DNA of 64,000 bases from CBDANW01 sp965197825 (lineage in GTDB: Bacteria; Acidobacteriota; Vicinamibacteria; Marinacidobacterales; DATDRI01): contig CBDANW010000003.1 of the NCBI GenBank assembly GCA_965197825.1, forward strand, positions 930,001 through 994,000. Reading direction: 5' to 3'. The position numbers and the translations under genes are program-made. A model generated the notes under the pieces. The model made no database searches. It worked only from the letters and a program-made list of their open reading frames with translations, and was not told where the DNA came from. Positions 44,351-53,866 of the stretch are shown here, piece by piece. The stretch's first letter is position 1; every line of letters begins with the position of its first letter.

Positions 44351-44945
44351 CCACAACCCCGAGCTCGCGGCGAAACTCACGCACCAGCGGATATACCAGG
44401 CACCGTTTCACCGGCTTCGCCTCTTTGTTGTGTCGGTCCATACGGCCACGCCCAGTAGTCGATCCCACGTCCATCCAGTTCGCCGCCAGGTAGCACGTCC
44501 CCTCGTTACGCTCCCTCTCCACAAACGTCTCGAGCAACACCGGCCTCACACCGTACGCTTCCTCCCAATCATCCACCACCACTCGGGCTGCCAGCGACAG
44601 CACGTGACTCGCGAGGCCTTTGATGGAAAACCACGGCAGGATCAGGAACCGACTGTTGTTTACCACCCGCCGAAGGTTCTTTTGCCGCGTCGCGTCATCC
44701 CAACCGATGAAGCCGTCACGAGACCGAAGACGACGCGCTGACGACGAGAACTGCACGCACCCACTCAGCTCACGACGAGATTTCGAGCTCCAGACCAAGT
44801 AACGCAGGTGTGCGCCATAGGCCACCTTCTGCCCGAAGGTAGTGGTAACGCTCGACCAGTTCCCTCCACAGCGCTCGCTCCTCAGCGTGCGCCACCAAGC
44901 CCAGAGTTACCGGCGCCACGTCCGATAGATTGCCCTCCCCCGAAC
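44331..44945 (-). pseudogene. DUF4338 (DruA-like) protein of the IS66-A element
   Basis: N-terminal text EERALWRELVERYHYL lies in one frame; a shift near 44820 leads to AYGAHLRYLVWSSKSRRELS, DGFIGWDDATRQKNLRRVVN, RFLILPWFSIKGLASHVLSL, RPVLLETFVERERNEGTCYL and AANWMDVGSTTGRGRMDRHN. The family (DUF4338) is best known from DruA of Druantia defence, but is also common beside IS66 transposases, as here. Its end overlaps the tnpC start, suggesting one transcript. One frameshift and a truncated beginning make it inactive. Its role in IS66 is unknown. Confidence 0.8.
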
Positions 44946-44946
44946 C

Positions 44947-46060
44947 GAGTGTGTTCTTGTAGATCGCTCCGTCCTTTACCACGACGCGCACGTGAGCGCG
45001 CTGGATCATGTCGATGTTCTCAAGAGGATTACCGTCGACGAGAATTACGTCGGCGTACGCGCCTTCTGTGATGATCCCGAGCGGGCCGTCCTTGTACGGG
45101 TTCATGCCTCCCGACCAACTCAGGACTTCGGCTGCGTTCGACGTCCCGACCTTGAGGATCTCGACGGGGGTGAATCCGTAGTTCTTCATGATAATCATGT
45201 TGTCGGCCTGTCGCGGGCCGTAGGCCGAGGAGAACATGTCGCCGCCGGTGACGATGAGCACGTCGTGCTTCCGCGCCCATTCCATCATCTGCACCGCCCC
45301 TTTGTTGACCTGGGCGGCCTTTGCCTTCTGGTCGGCCGTGAAGAACGTGATCTCCTCTGGATTGGCGAAGGCCTCGACAGACATAACGGCCTGGAGCGAC
45401 AAGGCCACGCCCTCGGCGGCCATCCTTTTCATCGTCTCTTCCGACATGAGGAAGCCGTGGTCGACCACCCGGATGCCAGCATCGATGGCGCGGTTGATTG
45501 ACCTGTCGTGGTAGGCGTGGATCAACACGTAGGTCCATAGTTGTTGGCGATCTCGACCGCGGCCCGCATCTCATCCTCGGTGAACTGGGTGATGTGGAGC
45601 GGATCCCATTGGCTTCCCACGCCTCCGCCGGCCATGATCTTGATCTGTGTGGCGTCGCCGCGGAGGTTGTGCCGCGCGGCCCGCAGGATCTCAGGACGGC
45701 CATTCACGATGTGGCCGACGCCATAGAACTCCATGTCCGACGGGCTCCGCCCCAAGAGCTCGTTGAATCTTCCCCAGTCGGCGTGTCCGCCGGTCTGGCT
45801 GAGGAAGCCGCCGCTCGGATAGAGACGTGGACCCGGGATCTGGCCCCGGTTCACGGCCCGCGCAATGCTGAGAATGTTGCAGCCCGCGTCACGGGCGGTC
45901 GTGAAGCCTTGCTGGAGGTAGTCAAGCATGAACTGGCCCGTGAAAGCGCCCATCGCCATTTGGTCGTAGTCGATGTTGGCCTCCTCCACACCCTCCGCGA
46001 AGCAAAGGTGGGAGTGCATGTCGATCAGACCGGGGATCAAGGTGCGCCCGCCGCCAGGTC
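44947..46060 (-). pseudogene. Amidohydrolase (imidazolonepropionase / Xaa-Pro dipeptidase-like), truncated and frameshifted
   Basis: The 5' part begins inside the gene with GGRTLIPGLIDMHSHLCFAE (metal-binding HxH as HSH), then TARDAGCNILSIARAVNRGQ, IKIMAGGGVGSQWDPLHITQ and EIANNYG. An extra base near 45525 shifts the frame to YVLIHAYHDRSINRAIDAGI (His ligand), VDHGFLMSEETMKRMAAEGV, VTGGDMFSSAYG (Asp-containing) and the end VVVKDGAIYKNTL. Both ends are cut: IS630 on the 5' side and IS66-A2 at the last codons. Members cleave amide or prolyl-dipeptide bonds and are often exported. Confidence 0.85.
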
Positions 46061-46850
46061 TTGTGAGCCGACAGATTGTCGAGGATGACATGTATTTCGC
46101 GCTTTCGCTTGTGGCTCGCAACCAGCTGCTCCAAGAAGGCGACGAACTCCTGGCTGGTATGGCGGCGGACAGTCTTGCCCAAAACCACCCCCGTCTTCGT
46201 GTCGAAGGCGGCGTAGAGAGAAAGCGTTCCATGCCGGACGTACTCGAAACCGTGTCGCTCGGCCCGCCCGGGAGACAACGGCAAGATCGGGTCCCGTCGA
46301 TCCAGGGCTTGGATCGCCGTTTTCTCATCAATACAAAACACCGCAGCGTGCTGAGGTGGATTCATATATAGACCGATGATATCCGCTGCCTTCGTCTCGA
46401 AATCCGGATCGTTGGAGGCCTTGTAATGCTCAATTCGGTGTGGCTGGAGACCATGCTTTTTCCAAGTGCGAGCCACCATCATGTGATGGATTCCCAGCTT
46501 CTTCGCAAGTCGACGCGTGCTCCAGTGAGTCGAGCCGTCGGTCGGTTTTTTCTGCGTCCACGAAAGAATCCGTGCTTCCATCCGAGGCGTGAGCACTTGA
46601 ATCGGACGCCCCTCGTGACGCGCGTACAGACCTGCCAGACGCTCCTCCAAGAATCGGCGTTTCCACTTGCTGATAAAAGGCGCCGTGCAGCCCACCGTCT
46701 GCTGCACCTGCGTATAGCTTGCACCGTCTGCCAGCAAGAGCAACATCCGAGCGATCCGCGCGTCATCCGCTCGACCGCTACGGCTCGAAACCCGTTTGCC
46801 AAGCTCCCTATGTCCGCTTGAGTCAACACAACGGCTCTCCCTCGCATGAG
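46061..46850 (-). pseudogene. IS630-family transposase, truncated and frameshifted
   Basis: From 46850, MRGRAVVLTQADI shifts frame near 46800 to GKRVSSRSGRADDARIARML. Then come an HTH (SYTQVQQTVGCTAPFISKWK), a second HTH (GSTHWSTRRLAKKLGIHHMM), and the DDE beginning AAVFCIDEKTAIQALDRRDP and REIHVILDNLSAHKT (second D). The sequence breaks there; the DEH/DDE third acid region (SWLNQVE) is missing. IS630 elements insert at TA; the ends are not clear here. Confidence 0.88.
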
Positions 46851-47003
46851 AGAGATATTACAACTAAACACTTAAATGTTACAGTCCGCTAGAAGCGCAA
46901 CGAATGCCATTCGTAGATTATTCATGGCTCGCGGCTTATAACACCTACCCTTCGCGTAGTCAAAAGGCTCCCACGCTGGCAACCATCTGTAGAACACCCC
47001 CGT
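46851..47003. other. Short intergenic region
   Basis: No gene or clear repeat is visible; the base composition is more AT-rich near 46855-46890, perhaps the IS630 end. Confidence 0.4.
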
Positions 47004-48127
47004 TCAACTCTTGCCCTTGGCTAGTGCATCCCGGTGACCACTGAGCTCGTCCATAACGTCTTGGGTGAGGGTAATGAAGATTCGGAAACTTCTCGTCTGG
47101 CCTCCAGCCGCTCGTCGATGAGGAGCTCGAACGCTTCGTCCTGAAGTTGCCTCAGAACTCGCGAGTACTTGCTCGACCTCTGTCGAGGACGCGGCTCGCA
47201 AACCGACAGCCCGCTGCGCCATGGCCGACCGGTAGTAAACGTCAACCCGATTTTTCTTCCGTCGCCGTCTCCAGCGCGCCAGGGCGAGGAGGCCACTGGC
47301 ACTGGCCAGAAAAGCCGTGAACGAAACTCCTGCTAACTCCGCATACCGCTCGAAAATGCCTGGCTCGTTCCGGTCCAGATACTTGCGCGCACCAGGGTGC
47401 AAAGGGAACGTTAGCGCGTTCTCATCGAAGTCTCCGCTCAGTGAGCTCGCCACGACCGAGCTCAGCGTGGCGAATTCTTGTTTATGTTGGAGGATGGTCC
47501 TAGCAAGATCATAGATCTCGATGTCGGGAATATCGGCGCGAGCGACCAGAAACGTGTCCACGCTGACCGTGACCACCGGCTCCGGGTTGCCCGTCCCGAA
47601 GAAACGCTTCGGAATGATGAAAGGTTTCATGTGAGGGAACAGGATCTACATACCATCGACCGCCGCGCCCCGCCCCAGATCCTCAGGCCGGTCAATGCTG
47701 TAGAACTCGTAGTTGGCGCTTATCTCCTCGGAGGCCGCCGGGTCGAGTATTCCAAAAACGATGATGACCTGAGCGCCGCCCCTCTCGCGATCGTCCACGA
47801 TGGTGAAGGCGTCCGCCGGAATATCGGCGTGACGACGCACAAGCCCCACAACCCATTCGGAGAGTCCGCCGCGGGCCCCGACGTAGACGCGCTTACCGAA
47901 AACGAGCTCGCGAAAGTTTTGCGGGCTCGCCCCTTTCTCGTGCAGCAGGTGCAGTACGCTGGGATAAAGTGGAACGAACGTCTGCACGCCCCTCTGGAAA
48001 GGCACGCTATTCTCGACGATAACCAAGTCCGCTTCTCCCCTTCTGAACAGGTCGAGGTTGCGGACCGAGCCTTCGCCCTCGATGATTTTGAGATCGAAGT
48101 CGTCGACCTCGCTAAGGAAGTCCAGGC
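47004..48127 (-). pseudogene. TAXI-type TRAP transporter solute-binding protein (N-terminally truncated, stop and frameshifts)
   Basis: The frame reads SEVDDFDLKIIEGEGSVRNL, RRGEADLVIVENSVPFQRGV, LVFGKRVYVGARGGLSEWVV and DRPEDLGRGAAVDGM. A TAG at about 47658-47660 then replaces a Tyr-type codon, and ILFPHMKPFIIPKRFFG continues in the same frame. The C-terminal helix (VSFTAFLASASGLLALARW) and a charged tail follow; two compensating shifts lie near 47180 and 47100. The N-terminal signal and first lobe have been deleted and the gene now abuts the alpha/beta-hydrolase stop. Confidence 0.82.
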
Positions 48128-50106
48128 GAGTCGGTGGATGTTTCGCCCATGCGCCAGTCCCAATGCTGGCCTGCATCCGCGAGGATCTCCGGAATGTCTC
48201 CCGGTAGAATGTACCGCTCCTCGGCGAGGCGATTTGCGACCGCCTCCACCTTCGCCAGATAGTCCGCTCGGCTGGCATAGCGTTCCTCGATGGAAAGCCG
48301 CGGATCGCCCGCTTTTTCCCGCTCCGCGCGCGTCGCCGGGAACGGGATGTACGCCCCCGCGTTGGTGATGAGCGTATGCGGCGCCCCGAGGCGCTCGCTC
48401 CGGAATTGCCAGCCGGTCATCGTCCCGAGAGGGACCTCTTGCTCCGGTAAACGAATGCCGCCAATCTCGTTGCCATCGGCGTCCACCTTCGACAGGGGAA
48501 AGGGCAGCGCGGCCAACGGAGTGTCCACGTCCCACCGATAGCCCCCGGGCACGTGCGTCGGCCATTGCACCCCGGGAACCGCCGGAAACTCGAGCTCGGG
48601 ATGTAGGACCATCGTGCCGTCCGCGAACCTCGGATGCCGACTGGGCGGCGGCTCCGTGCCTTCTCGGGCCCAAGCATCGAGGGCCGCCATCAGGCCGCGT
48701 TGGGTCCAGGTGTAGTTGAGCGTGTTGTTCTTGAATTGCCCACCGCCATCTCTGGCCGGTACCGATCCAGAGCCATGTCGCGACCCGGCCACGTAGTAGA
48801 CCCTCACGTTGGGTGCATCGGGGAGATCTTCGGTTCCGTCGATCGAGGTGTGGCGCAGCGCGCCGAGACGACCTTTGTCCCAATACTCGGAGCCACTATC
48901 GAACAGAAAGATTTTGGGCTCGAGACCAGCCGGTATGCGAGCGCCGAGTCCATCTTGCTTTCCCGTCACCGGGTCGGTCGTGATCTGATATTGGAAAGGG
49001 AATCTTGTCTCCACGAAGACTCCCAGAGAGCTCGAACGCGCGAACCGCTCGTTGAAGCGGCCCATGCTGGCTCCACCTGTTTTCACGAACGCGGCGTCGA
49101 ACGCCTTACGGCCCTGCTCGTCGATGGTAAAGCCCCCGTAGATGATTTCTCGGAGCGTCCGTCCTGTCTGCGAGGAGCCGGACATATAGGCGAGCTGACC
49201 GGGAGCGATGCTGTCGGGGTCGTATTTCATCGACGATGCCATGTCTCGGACCGCGGCGAGCCCTAACCCCGCGACGGGAGGATTCTGTGACTCGTACATG
49301 AGCTCGTACGTGACGCCCGGCTGGAATCCCCCCTTCAACGTAAGGAAGTTTGGATCGGCCACGAATCGCCCCTCCGCGAGATGTCCGAACTGCCAGTCCT
49401 CGCGCGGTATCAGTCGCCGGCCGGTGAAGAGACCCTCGCGGGAGGTCAACCGGTAGTCCGGCGCCTCGAGATCGACGGGAGGGTACGCTGGTGTGACGTA
49501 GCTAATCGCCGTCCATTCGTAGGAGGCGCTGGGCTCGCGTGGGATAAACCACTCCCGCAACCAACCCTTGATAGTCTCTCCGTTGTTGGTTGCGATCGGA
49601 GCATCAAGCCGGATCCGATCCTCCGGGACGTTGTGCTGCCACCCGACCGCTACCAGCGTGTAGCCCTCAAGAAGCAAGGAGGCGTCGCCAAAGTGTGCTT
49701 CCGTCGTGGGATCTTGGGCGGTTTCGGCGGCGCTATACGTACTGAGCAAGCGGAATCGTCCTCGATTCACCACGTCGAAGAAGACCACGCCGTTGCCACG
49801 CGATGAGTCCTTCGGTTTGATAATGAAGAGATCGGCCGAAAACTCTACCTTCCCGTCGCTGTTGCGGGGAGCAAGGTCGATATCGGCGATGATCTGGTTG
49901 CGCTCGTTTGCCGGGTCGACCGCAAAATAGGCGGTGCCGCGAAGCTTTTCATAGGGGCCGACATCGCCGAACGCCTTGCCGTCGAGGACGTCCTCGCGGC
50001 TCGTGATGTCGACGCGCGTTAGCTCTGCGAAACTAGCTGCCGGTGCGAGAACCAGAAGAACGGTGAGAATAGCAATGGGGCGGATTTTGGGAATGAGAGA
50101 AGCCAT
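48112..50106 (-). CDS. Exported alpha/beta hydrolase domain protein
   Basis: The 664-residue protein starts with a signal peptide (MASLIPKIRPIAILTVLLVL..SFAE). It has the large exported hydrolase pattern: DVGPYEKLRGTAYFAVDPAN, VVFFDVVNRGRFRLLSTYS, ITSREGLFTGRRL-type loop, nucleophile region LAYMSGSSQTGRTLREIIYG (GxSQxG) and VYYVAGSRHGSG (His region). Enzymes with this fold are poorly characterised esterase-like proteins. ATG 50106 has AAGGAG upstream. The last ~9 residues (ETSTDSPGLP) after QHWDWRMG are foreign, added by the deletion that fused it to the TAXI gene; the core is intact. Confidence 0.82.
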   Translation of the reverse strand: MASLIPKIRPIAILTVLLVLAPAASFAELTRVDITSREDVLDGKAFGDVGPYEKLRGTAYFAVDPANERNQIIADIDLAPRNSDGKVEFSADLFIIKPKDSSRGNGVVFFDVVNRGRFRLLSTYSAAETAQDPTTEAHFGDASLLLEGYTLVAVGWQHNVPEDRIRLDAPIATNNGETIKGWLREWFIPREPSASYEWTAISYVTPAYPPVDLEAPDYRLTSREGLFTGRRLIPREDWQFGHLAEGRFVADPNFLTLKGGFQPGVTYELMYESQNPPVAGLGLAAVRDMASSMKYDPDSIAPGQLAYMSGSSQTGRTLREIIYGGFTIDEQGRKAFDAAFVKTGGASMGRFNERFARSSSLGVFVETRFPFQYQITTDPVTGKQDGLGARIPAGLEPKIFLFDSGSEYWDKGRLGALRHTSIDGTEDLPDAPNVRVYYVAGSRHGSGSVPARDGGGQFKNNTLNYTWTQRGLMAALDAWAREGTEPPPSRHPRFADGTMVLHPELEFPAVPGVQWPTHVPGGYRWDVDTPLAALPFPLSKVDADGNEIGGIRLPEQEVPLGTMTGWQFRSERLGAPHTLITNAGAYIPFPATRAEREKAGDPRLSIEERYASRADYLAKVEAVANRLAEERYILPGDIPEILADAGQHWDWRMGETSTDSPGLP

Positions 50107-50696
50107 GGGCGTTGCTCCTTTTTGGCGATAAAGGCTTACTAACGGGTGTTACGAATCTACACACGGTACGGATGGCATACTTTACCCACCCCTTAGGCAG
50201 GTGTCAAAGAACCCACGGAAAACCACATGTGCGGCTCGGGCTCGCCGGGCGCTACGGAATGTCATGAACCGCGGTACGGCTGCGAGCGGTTAGCACGGCA
50301 ACAGGGTCAGAGCTCTAGCTGGGGATGTCCCGCCGGATGTTGAATTTGGGGTAGCGGCGGCTCCTTGGCCGGCCTAAGAATAGGTCTGCCAATAAACCGT
50401 CTCCAGAGGGGGACAAGGAGCCACCAATGCCTAGGAAATCGAAGAAGCCAGTAAGAAAGCAAAGGGACTTATAACGATTGATTGACAATGTTAGTAACCC
50501 CTTGCGTTTGAGCAGCTTATCAAAGACACCCCAATCATCCCACCTCTACATATAGTGGTTCCGCGTTTTAGACCCTGACCACTACATCTTGGGGTTCAAC
50601 CCTTCCGCCAGAACTCGACCCCGACAGAGTAACCCCCTGGGGCCCTGTGGTGGTAGAATAGAGGCTGAAATTTGTGTAGAATACCACTGGAGGTGA

Positions 50697-51071
50697 TTAT
50701 GGCTCATTCTGTTTCAGCAATTCCTCGATCCGGTGCAACACTTCAAGAATCCGATCTTCTGGAGAAGGCTTAAGCTCTCTCAGAAGCTCTCGCGCAATTC
50801 GTTGAAACTGCTCTCGACTCCCAGAGAAGTGATACTCGGTGGATGAATATCCTCCTGGACCCTGTTTGGGTTCGCCTACAAGCTTCAGGGTATAACTTCC
50901 TGTGGATTCTGGATCCTCCTGAAACGACGAACTCGAAAAAGAATCCTTCCATATCCTAGACGGCATCGGCATTGCGAATAGTCTTTTCGGCCAGACATAG
51001 GTCTGGGCTTGTCGTGGAGAATGGCCTTGATATGATTCTCGCGCGGGTGTAGAATCTTCGCGTGATCGCAC
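50697..51071 (-). CDS. Small passenger ORF of the 809-bp element, unknown
   Basis: The frame of 124 codons starts at a GTG (51071); a shorter 91-residue version starts at ATG (MPMPSRIWKDSFSSSSFQED). It continues STGSYTLKLVGEPKQGPGGY, STEYHFSGSREQFQRIAREL and ends ILEVLHRIEELLKQNEP. The pattern is a short beta-rich part followed by two amphipathic helices with regular Leu/Ile spacing. It shows no transposase or DNA-binding motif I recognise. Being the only ORF of a mobile element it may be a real passenger gene, or chance; its amphipathic helices favour real coding. Confidence 0.5.
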   Translation of the reverse strand: MRSREDSTPARESYQGHSPRQAQTYVWPKRLFAMPMPSRIWKDSFSSSSFQEDPESTGSYTLKLVGEPKQGPGGYSSTEYHFSGSREQFQRIARELLRELKPSPEDRILEVLHRIEELLKQNEP

Positions 51072-51107
51072 TCCTGCCGGCCTTTCTCAAATGATTTGGC
51101 AGGGTAG

Positions 51108-51142
51108 TCTAGCCGGGAACCAATCCCGGCTTTTCTATTTCG
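51108..51142 (+). terminator. Terminator-like hairpin in the 809-bp element
   Basis: AGCCGGGA and TCCCGGCT pair around ACCAA and are followed by TTTCTATTT on the plus strand. It could stop transcription coming from IS256 before the element's ORF promoter region. Confidence 0.6.
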
Positions 51143-52597
51143 GGTGAGATTCTAGCGGATCAAGTCTAGGTAGCGCAAGCTCATACCCCCGACACCACAA
51201 CATGTAGTAAAGTGCGAGAGCACAAGATGTGGTGGTTTGAGAAATGCCTGTCAATCGATCGTTATAAGTCCCAAAGCAAACGCACTCGCCTACGGGCAAG
51301 GTAGTTGGCCAAGTCGGTCAGATACTGCTACCGATGATAGCTGGGATCGCGGCCACGAAGGCGGATCTGACGGAATGGGTGTACGAGCAAGGACTGACAG
51401 CTCTGCACCTACTGCTCAGAGAGGACGCCGAGGAGATCGCGGGGCTCAAGGGCAAGCACGAGAAGGAGCGAACTCATAACCACTGTGGGAGCACGAACGG
51501 AGAGCTGAGCTTCGGTGGTCGTCGCATCCAAGTGTCGCGACCTCGAGTTCGCTCGAAGTCGGGCGAGGAGGCGTCGCTTCCACACTTCGAAGCCTTCCGC
51601 GAAGAAGACCCGCTTCCAGAGCGAGTGTTGAATCAGATCTTGGTGGGGGTATCGACCCGAAATTACGAATCGAGTCTGGACAAACCCACGGCCAAGTTGA
51701 AGTCTCGTGGCACGAGTAAGAGTGCCGCCAGCCGTCACCTCGTGAGCCAGACGACTAAGAAGCTCGAGGAATACCTGTCTCGGCGGCTAGAGGAGTTCGA
51801 GCTTGCGGCACTGATGCTGGATGGCCTTGAGGTGGCCGGACAGACCGTCGTCGTAACTCTCGGTATCACAATAGATGGAACGAAGGTGCCCCTGGGTATA
51901 TGGCTGGGCTCGACGGAGAACTCTCGGGTGTGCACCGCGATGTTGCAGGACCTTCTCGAGCGAGGCTTGCGCGTCGATGAGTCGATTCTCTGCGTAGTGG
52001 ACGGAGGCAAAGGCATCCGCAAGGCACTCGTCGACGTTTTGGGGGACCTCGCGGTCATCCAAAGGTGCCAGATCCATAAACTCCAGAATCTTCGCTCGTA
52101 CCTTCCCAAGTCTCGTCACGCCTACGTGCTCCAGACGATGAAGGAAGCCTACAAGTGCAAGAGTGCCGACAAGGCGCGCAAGCGACTTCAGGCATTGGTG
52201 TCGTGGCTCGAGCGAAACGGCTACGACGAAGCTGCCGGAAGCCTTCGTGAAGGGATGGAAGAGACACTCACGGTCGTGAAGCTCGCGCTGCCCGCCTTAC
52301 TTCGCCAGTCTCTTGCCACGACGAACGCCATTGAGAATCTCAACGGAACCATTCGCAGAGTATCGAGAAACGTCAAGCGTTGGTAGAGTCCTTCCATGGT
52401 TCGCCGATGGACCGCTCTTGGCGTCGTCACCGCGCAGAAAAAGTTCCGGCGTATCAAAGGCTATCGCCATATGGGCGCTCTCGTTCACGCGCTTAGAAGC
52501 AAACAGAAATCTCTTGACAGCGATGAGTTTGCTGCCTAAGAGTATTCACAGGTGCCGCCGCTACCCGACCAAATTCAACAGCGGCCGGGACATCCCC

Positions 52598-53051
52598 GAC
52601 CGGACGTGCGCCGCGTTGGCCCGATACGGGACTCCGCGCGCCTGGCGTGCTCTGGTCGACCATGGCCTGAACACGGAGTCGCGTCTGGGGAGCACGGTGA
52701 CACGGCTCATCGCAGCCGGTCATCAGGATCTCTCGAACGAAAAGGAGCTCCTGAAGCGTCTCGTTGACGCCCTCAAAGCGGAGTTGCCACGCTCGCTGTT
52801 GGGAATGAAGATCAATAAGAACGACGAGAAGAGGCTGTCGCTGGTGCAGGCTCTCGCCGGCACGCCAGCTCGCGAGGTGCGGGAGTTGTTCCAAGAGATC
52901 GTCGATCGGTACCCCGGGGAAAAGTTCGCCGAGGCAGCCACGAAGGCACTGGCCACGTTCACCACGCGAGGCGAGACGGCACCGGCCGGGCTCAGCGGCG
53001 ACCTGGATCTCTTCGGTCTCCCGACCGTCCTTCAGATGTTGGCACACATCT
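52598..53051 (+). pseudogene. DUF4388-domain protein, N-terminal half with HEAT-like helices (other half at 22938-23299)
   Basis: The frame reads CAALARYGTPRAWRALVDHG, TRLIAAGHQDLSNEKELLKR, LSLVQALAGTPAREVRELFQ and LSGDLDLFGLPTVLQMLAHI, where IS66-B3 begins. The front is alpha-helical, like HEAT repeats; LSGDLDLFGLPTVLQ is the start of DUF4388. IS256-A2 removes its beginning. The last eight bases before the IS (53044-53051) are ACACATCT, the duplication shared with the other half. Confidence 0.9.
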
Positions 53052-53130
53052 GTAACTCCTCGCCGTGGCCCGTCGTGACAAGCGTGTCGGAATGTTCCAT
53101 CGTGAGCAGTCTTGAAAGGAGTGCGAAGCG

Positions 53131-53475
53131 ATGGAAGCGAGGACAGCATTTCGTAGGCGAGCACGTGAAGAAAATCGTGGCCGCACAGGTCGAGGGCGGC
53201 GTTACTCGCGGGAACAACGTCGCGAAGCGGTGCTGTATCTGAATCAGATGAAGGATCAGGGCGCGAGCCTTGAGGGTGTCGCGAGGGGGCTCGGGGTGAG
53301 TGGCTGGAGTCTATCTCGATGGAATCGAGAGGAGGCTATGAGGGGTATCGTTCGGCGTGTCGAAGTCGTGGAATCGGAAAAACGCACGGAGATTACGCTG
53401 GTAACCCCGCGAGGGTATCGAATCGAGGGTCTGTCGGAACAGCGGCTGCTGCGGCTTGTTGAGCAGCTGGGATGA
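53131..53475 (+). CDS. tnpA: IS66 accessory protein TnpA (copy B3)
   Basis: Same 114-residue protein as in B2 (MEARTAFRRRAREENRGRTG to SEQRLLRLVEQLG); intact, GGAGTGCGAAGCG upstream. Stop overlaps the tnpB start (ATGA). Confidence 0.92.
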   Translation: MEARTAFRRRAREENRGRTGRGRRYSREQRREAVLYLNQMKDQGASLEGVARGLGVSGWSLSRWNREEAMRGIVRRVEVVESEKRTEITLVTPRGYRIEGLSEQRLLRLVEQLG

Positions 53476-53852
53476 AGTGGAATAGCCGTCGGGTGTCGGC
53501 GTGGGCGTACGCGGCGCCGGCGGATCTCCGCAAGGGCTTTGACGGTCTGTCGGCGCTGGTGATGAACGAGCTTGGTCGTGACCCGCTGAGCGGTGAGCTG
53601 TACTTGTTCGTCAGCCGCAACCGAATCCGCGCGAAAGTTCTGCACTGGGACGGGACCGGACTGTGCGTCTACGCGAAACGTCTCGAAGAGGGAAAGTTCG
53701 CATGCCTGTGGTCCAGCGGTGACGGCGAGCCAGTGCGACTGACGACGACAGAGTTGTCGTTGTTTCTGGAGGGGAGCCGGTTGGTCGGAAAAATATCTTT
53801 GTCACCTCCTGAAATGAAGCATTTTTCACTTGCCGTGAGATCGTCTCTATGA
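53472..53852 (+). CDS. tnpB: IS66 accessory protein TnpB (copy B3)
   Basis: The 126-residue product is the same as in B2 (MKWNSRRVSAWAYAAPADLR, YLFVSRNRIRAKVLHWDGTG); intact. Confidence 0.93.
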   Translation: MKWNSRRVSAWAYAAPADLRKGFDGLSALVMNELGRDPLSGELYLFVSRNRIRAKVLHWDGTGLCVYAKRLEEGKFACLWSSGDGEPVRLTTTELSLFLEGSRLVGKISLSPPEMKHFSLAVRSSL

Positions 53853-53866
53853 TCTAATCGTATTCC

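Larger units (their letters stand above)
42782..44945. mobile_element. IS66-family element, type A copy 2 (rearranged)
   Basis: It starts with the type A terminus GTGTCCTTGCGGTACC. Compared with copy 1 it has an inversion of the terminal 5' half of tnpA plus its leader, a deletion of the tnpA 3' half, and a deletion of about 470 bp between tnpB and tnpC (junction 43385-43395). The DUF4338 gene lies at the other side, running into the amidohydrolase gene at about 44945. Confidence 0.8.
50464..51272. mobile_element. 809-bp terminal-inverted-repeat element of unassigned family
   Basis: The ends are 24-bp inverted repeats with one mismatch, beginning GGGACTTATAACGAT and ending ATTGACA inside. 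It is flanked by a perfect 8-bp duplication AAAGCAAA (50456-50463 and 51273-51280) that is single in IS256-A1, which provides the uninterrupted target site. The element is visibly more AT-rich than its surroundings. It has no transposase, one ORF on the minus strand (50697-51071) and a hairpin with a T-run at about 51110-51140. It is therefore non-autonomous, and larger than a typical MITE. Confidence 0.9.
50427..52539 (+). pseudogene. IS256-family transposase, copy 2 (interrupted by insertion and UAG)
   Basis: ATG 50427 gives MPRKSKKPVRKQ, then the 809-bp element and its 8-bp duplication. The frame resumes with THSPTGKVVGQVGQ and runs to NVKRW-TAG (52384-52386), with the in-frame remainder to TAA at 52537-52539. 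Catalytic motifs LDGLEVAG, VDGGKGIRKAL and TNAIENLNG are unchanged. One amino-acid difference from copy 1 was noticed (T for A in DKPTAKLKS). Non-functional because of the insertion. Confidence 0.93.
50321..52597 (+). mobile_element. IS256-family element, type A copy 2 (carrying an inserted 809-bp element)
   Basis: The ends GGGGATGTCCCGCCGG (50321) and CCGGGACATCCCC (52597) match copy 1. After the first 12 codons of the transposase an 809-bp foreign element is inserted (50464-51272). The rest is nearly identical to copy 1, including the TAG codon. The flanks AGCTCTAGCT and GACCGGACGT do not form a duplication; on the right it cuts the DUF4388 gene. Confidence 0.93.

Noticed and set aside
44331..44945. 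DUF4338 gene as part of a Druantia defence system
   Set aside because: No DruB-E helicase or nuclease genes are nearby; the gene overlaps an IS66 tnpC and a tail of it recurs in IS66-A1, so it belongs to the mobile element.
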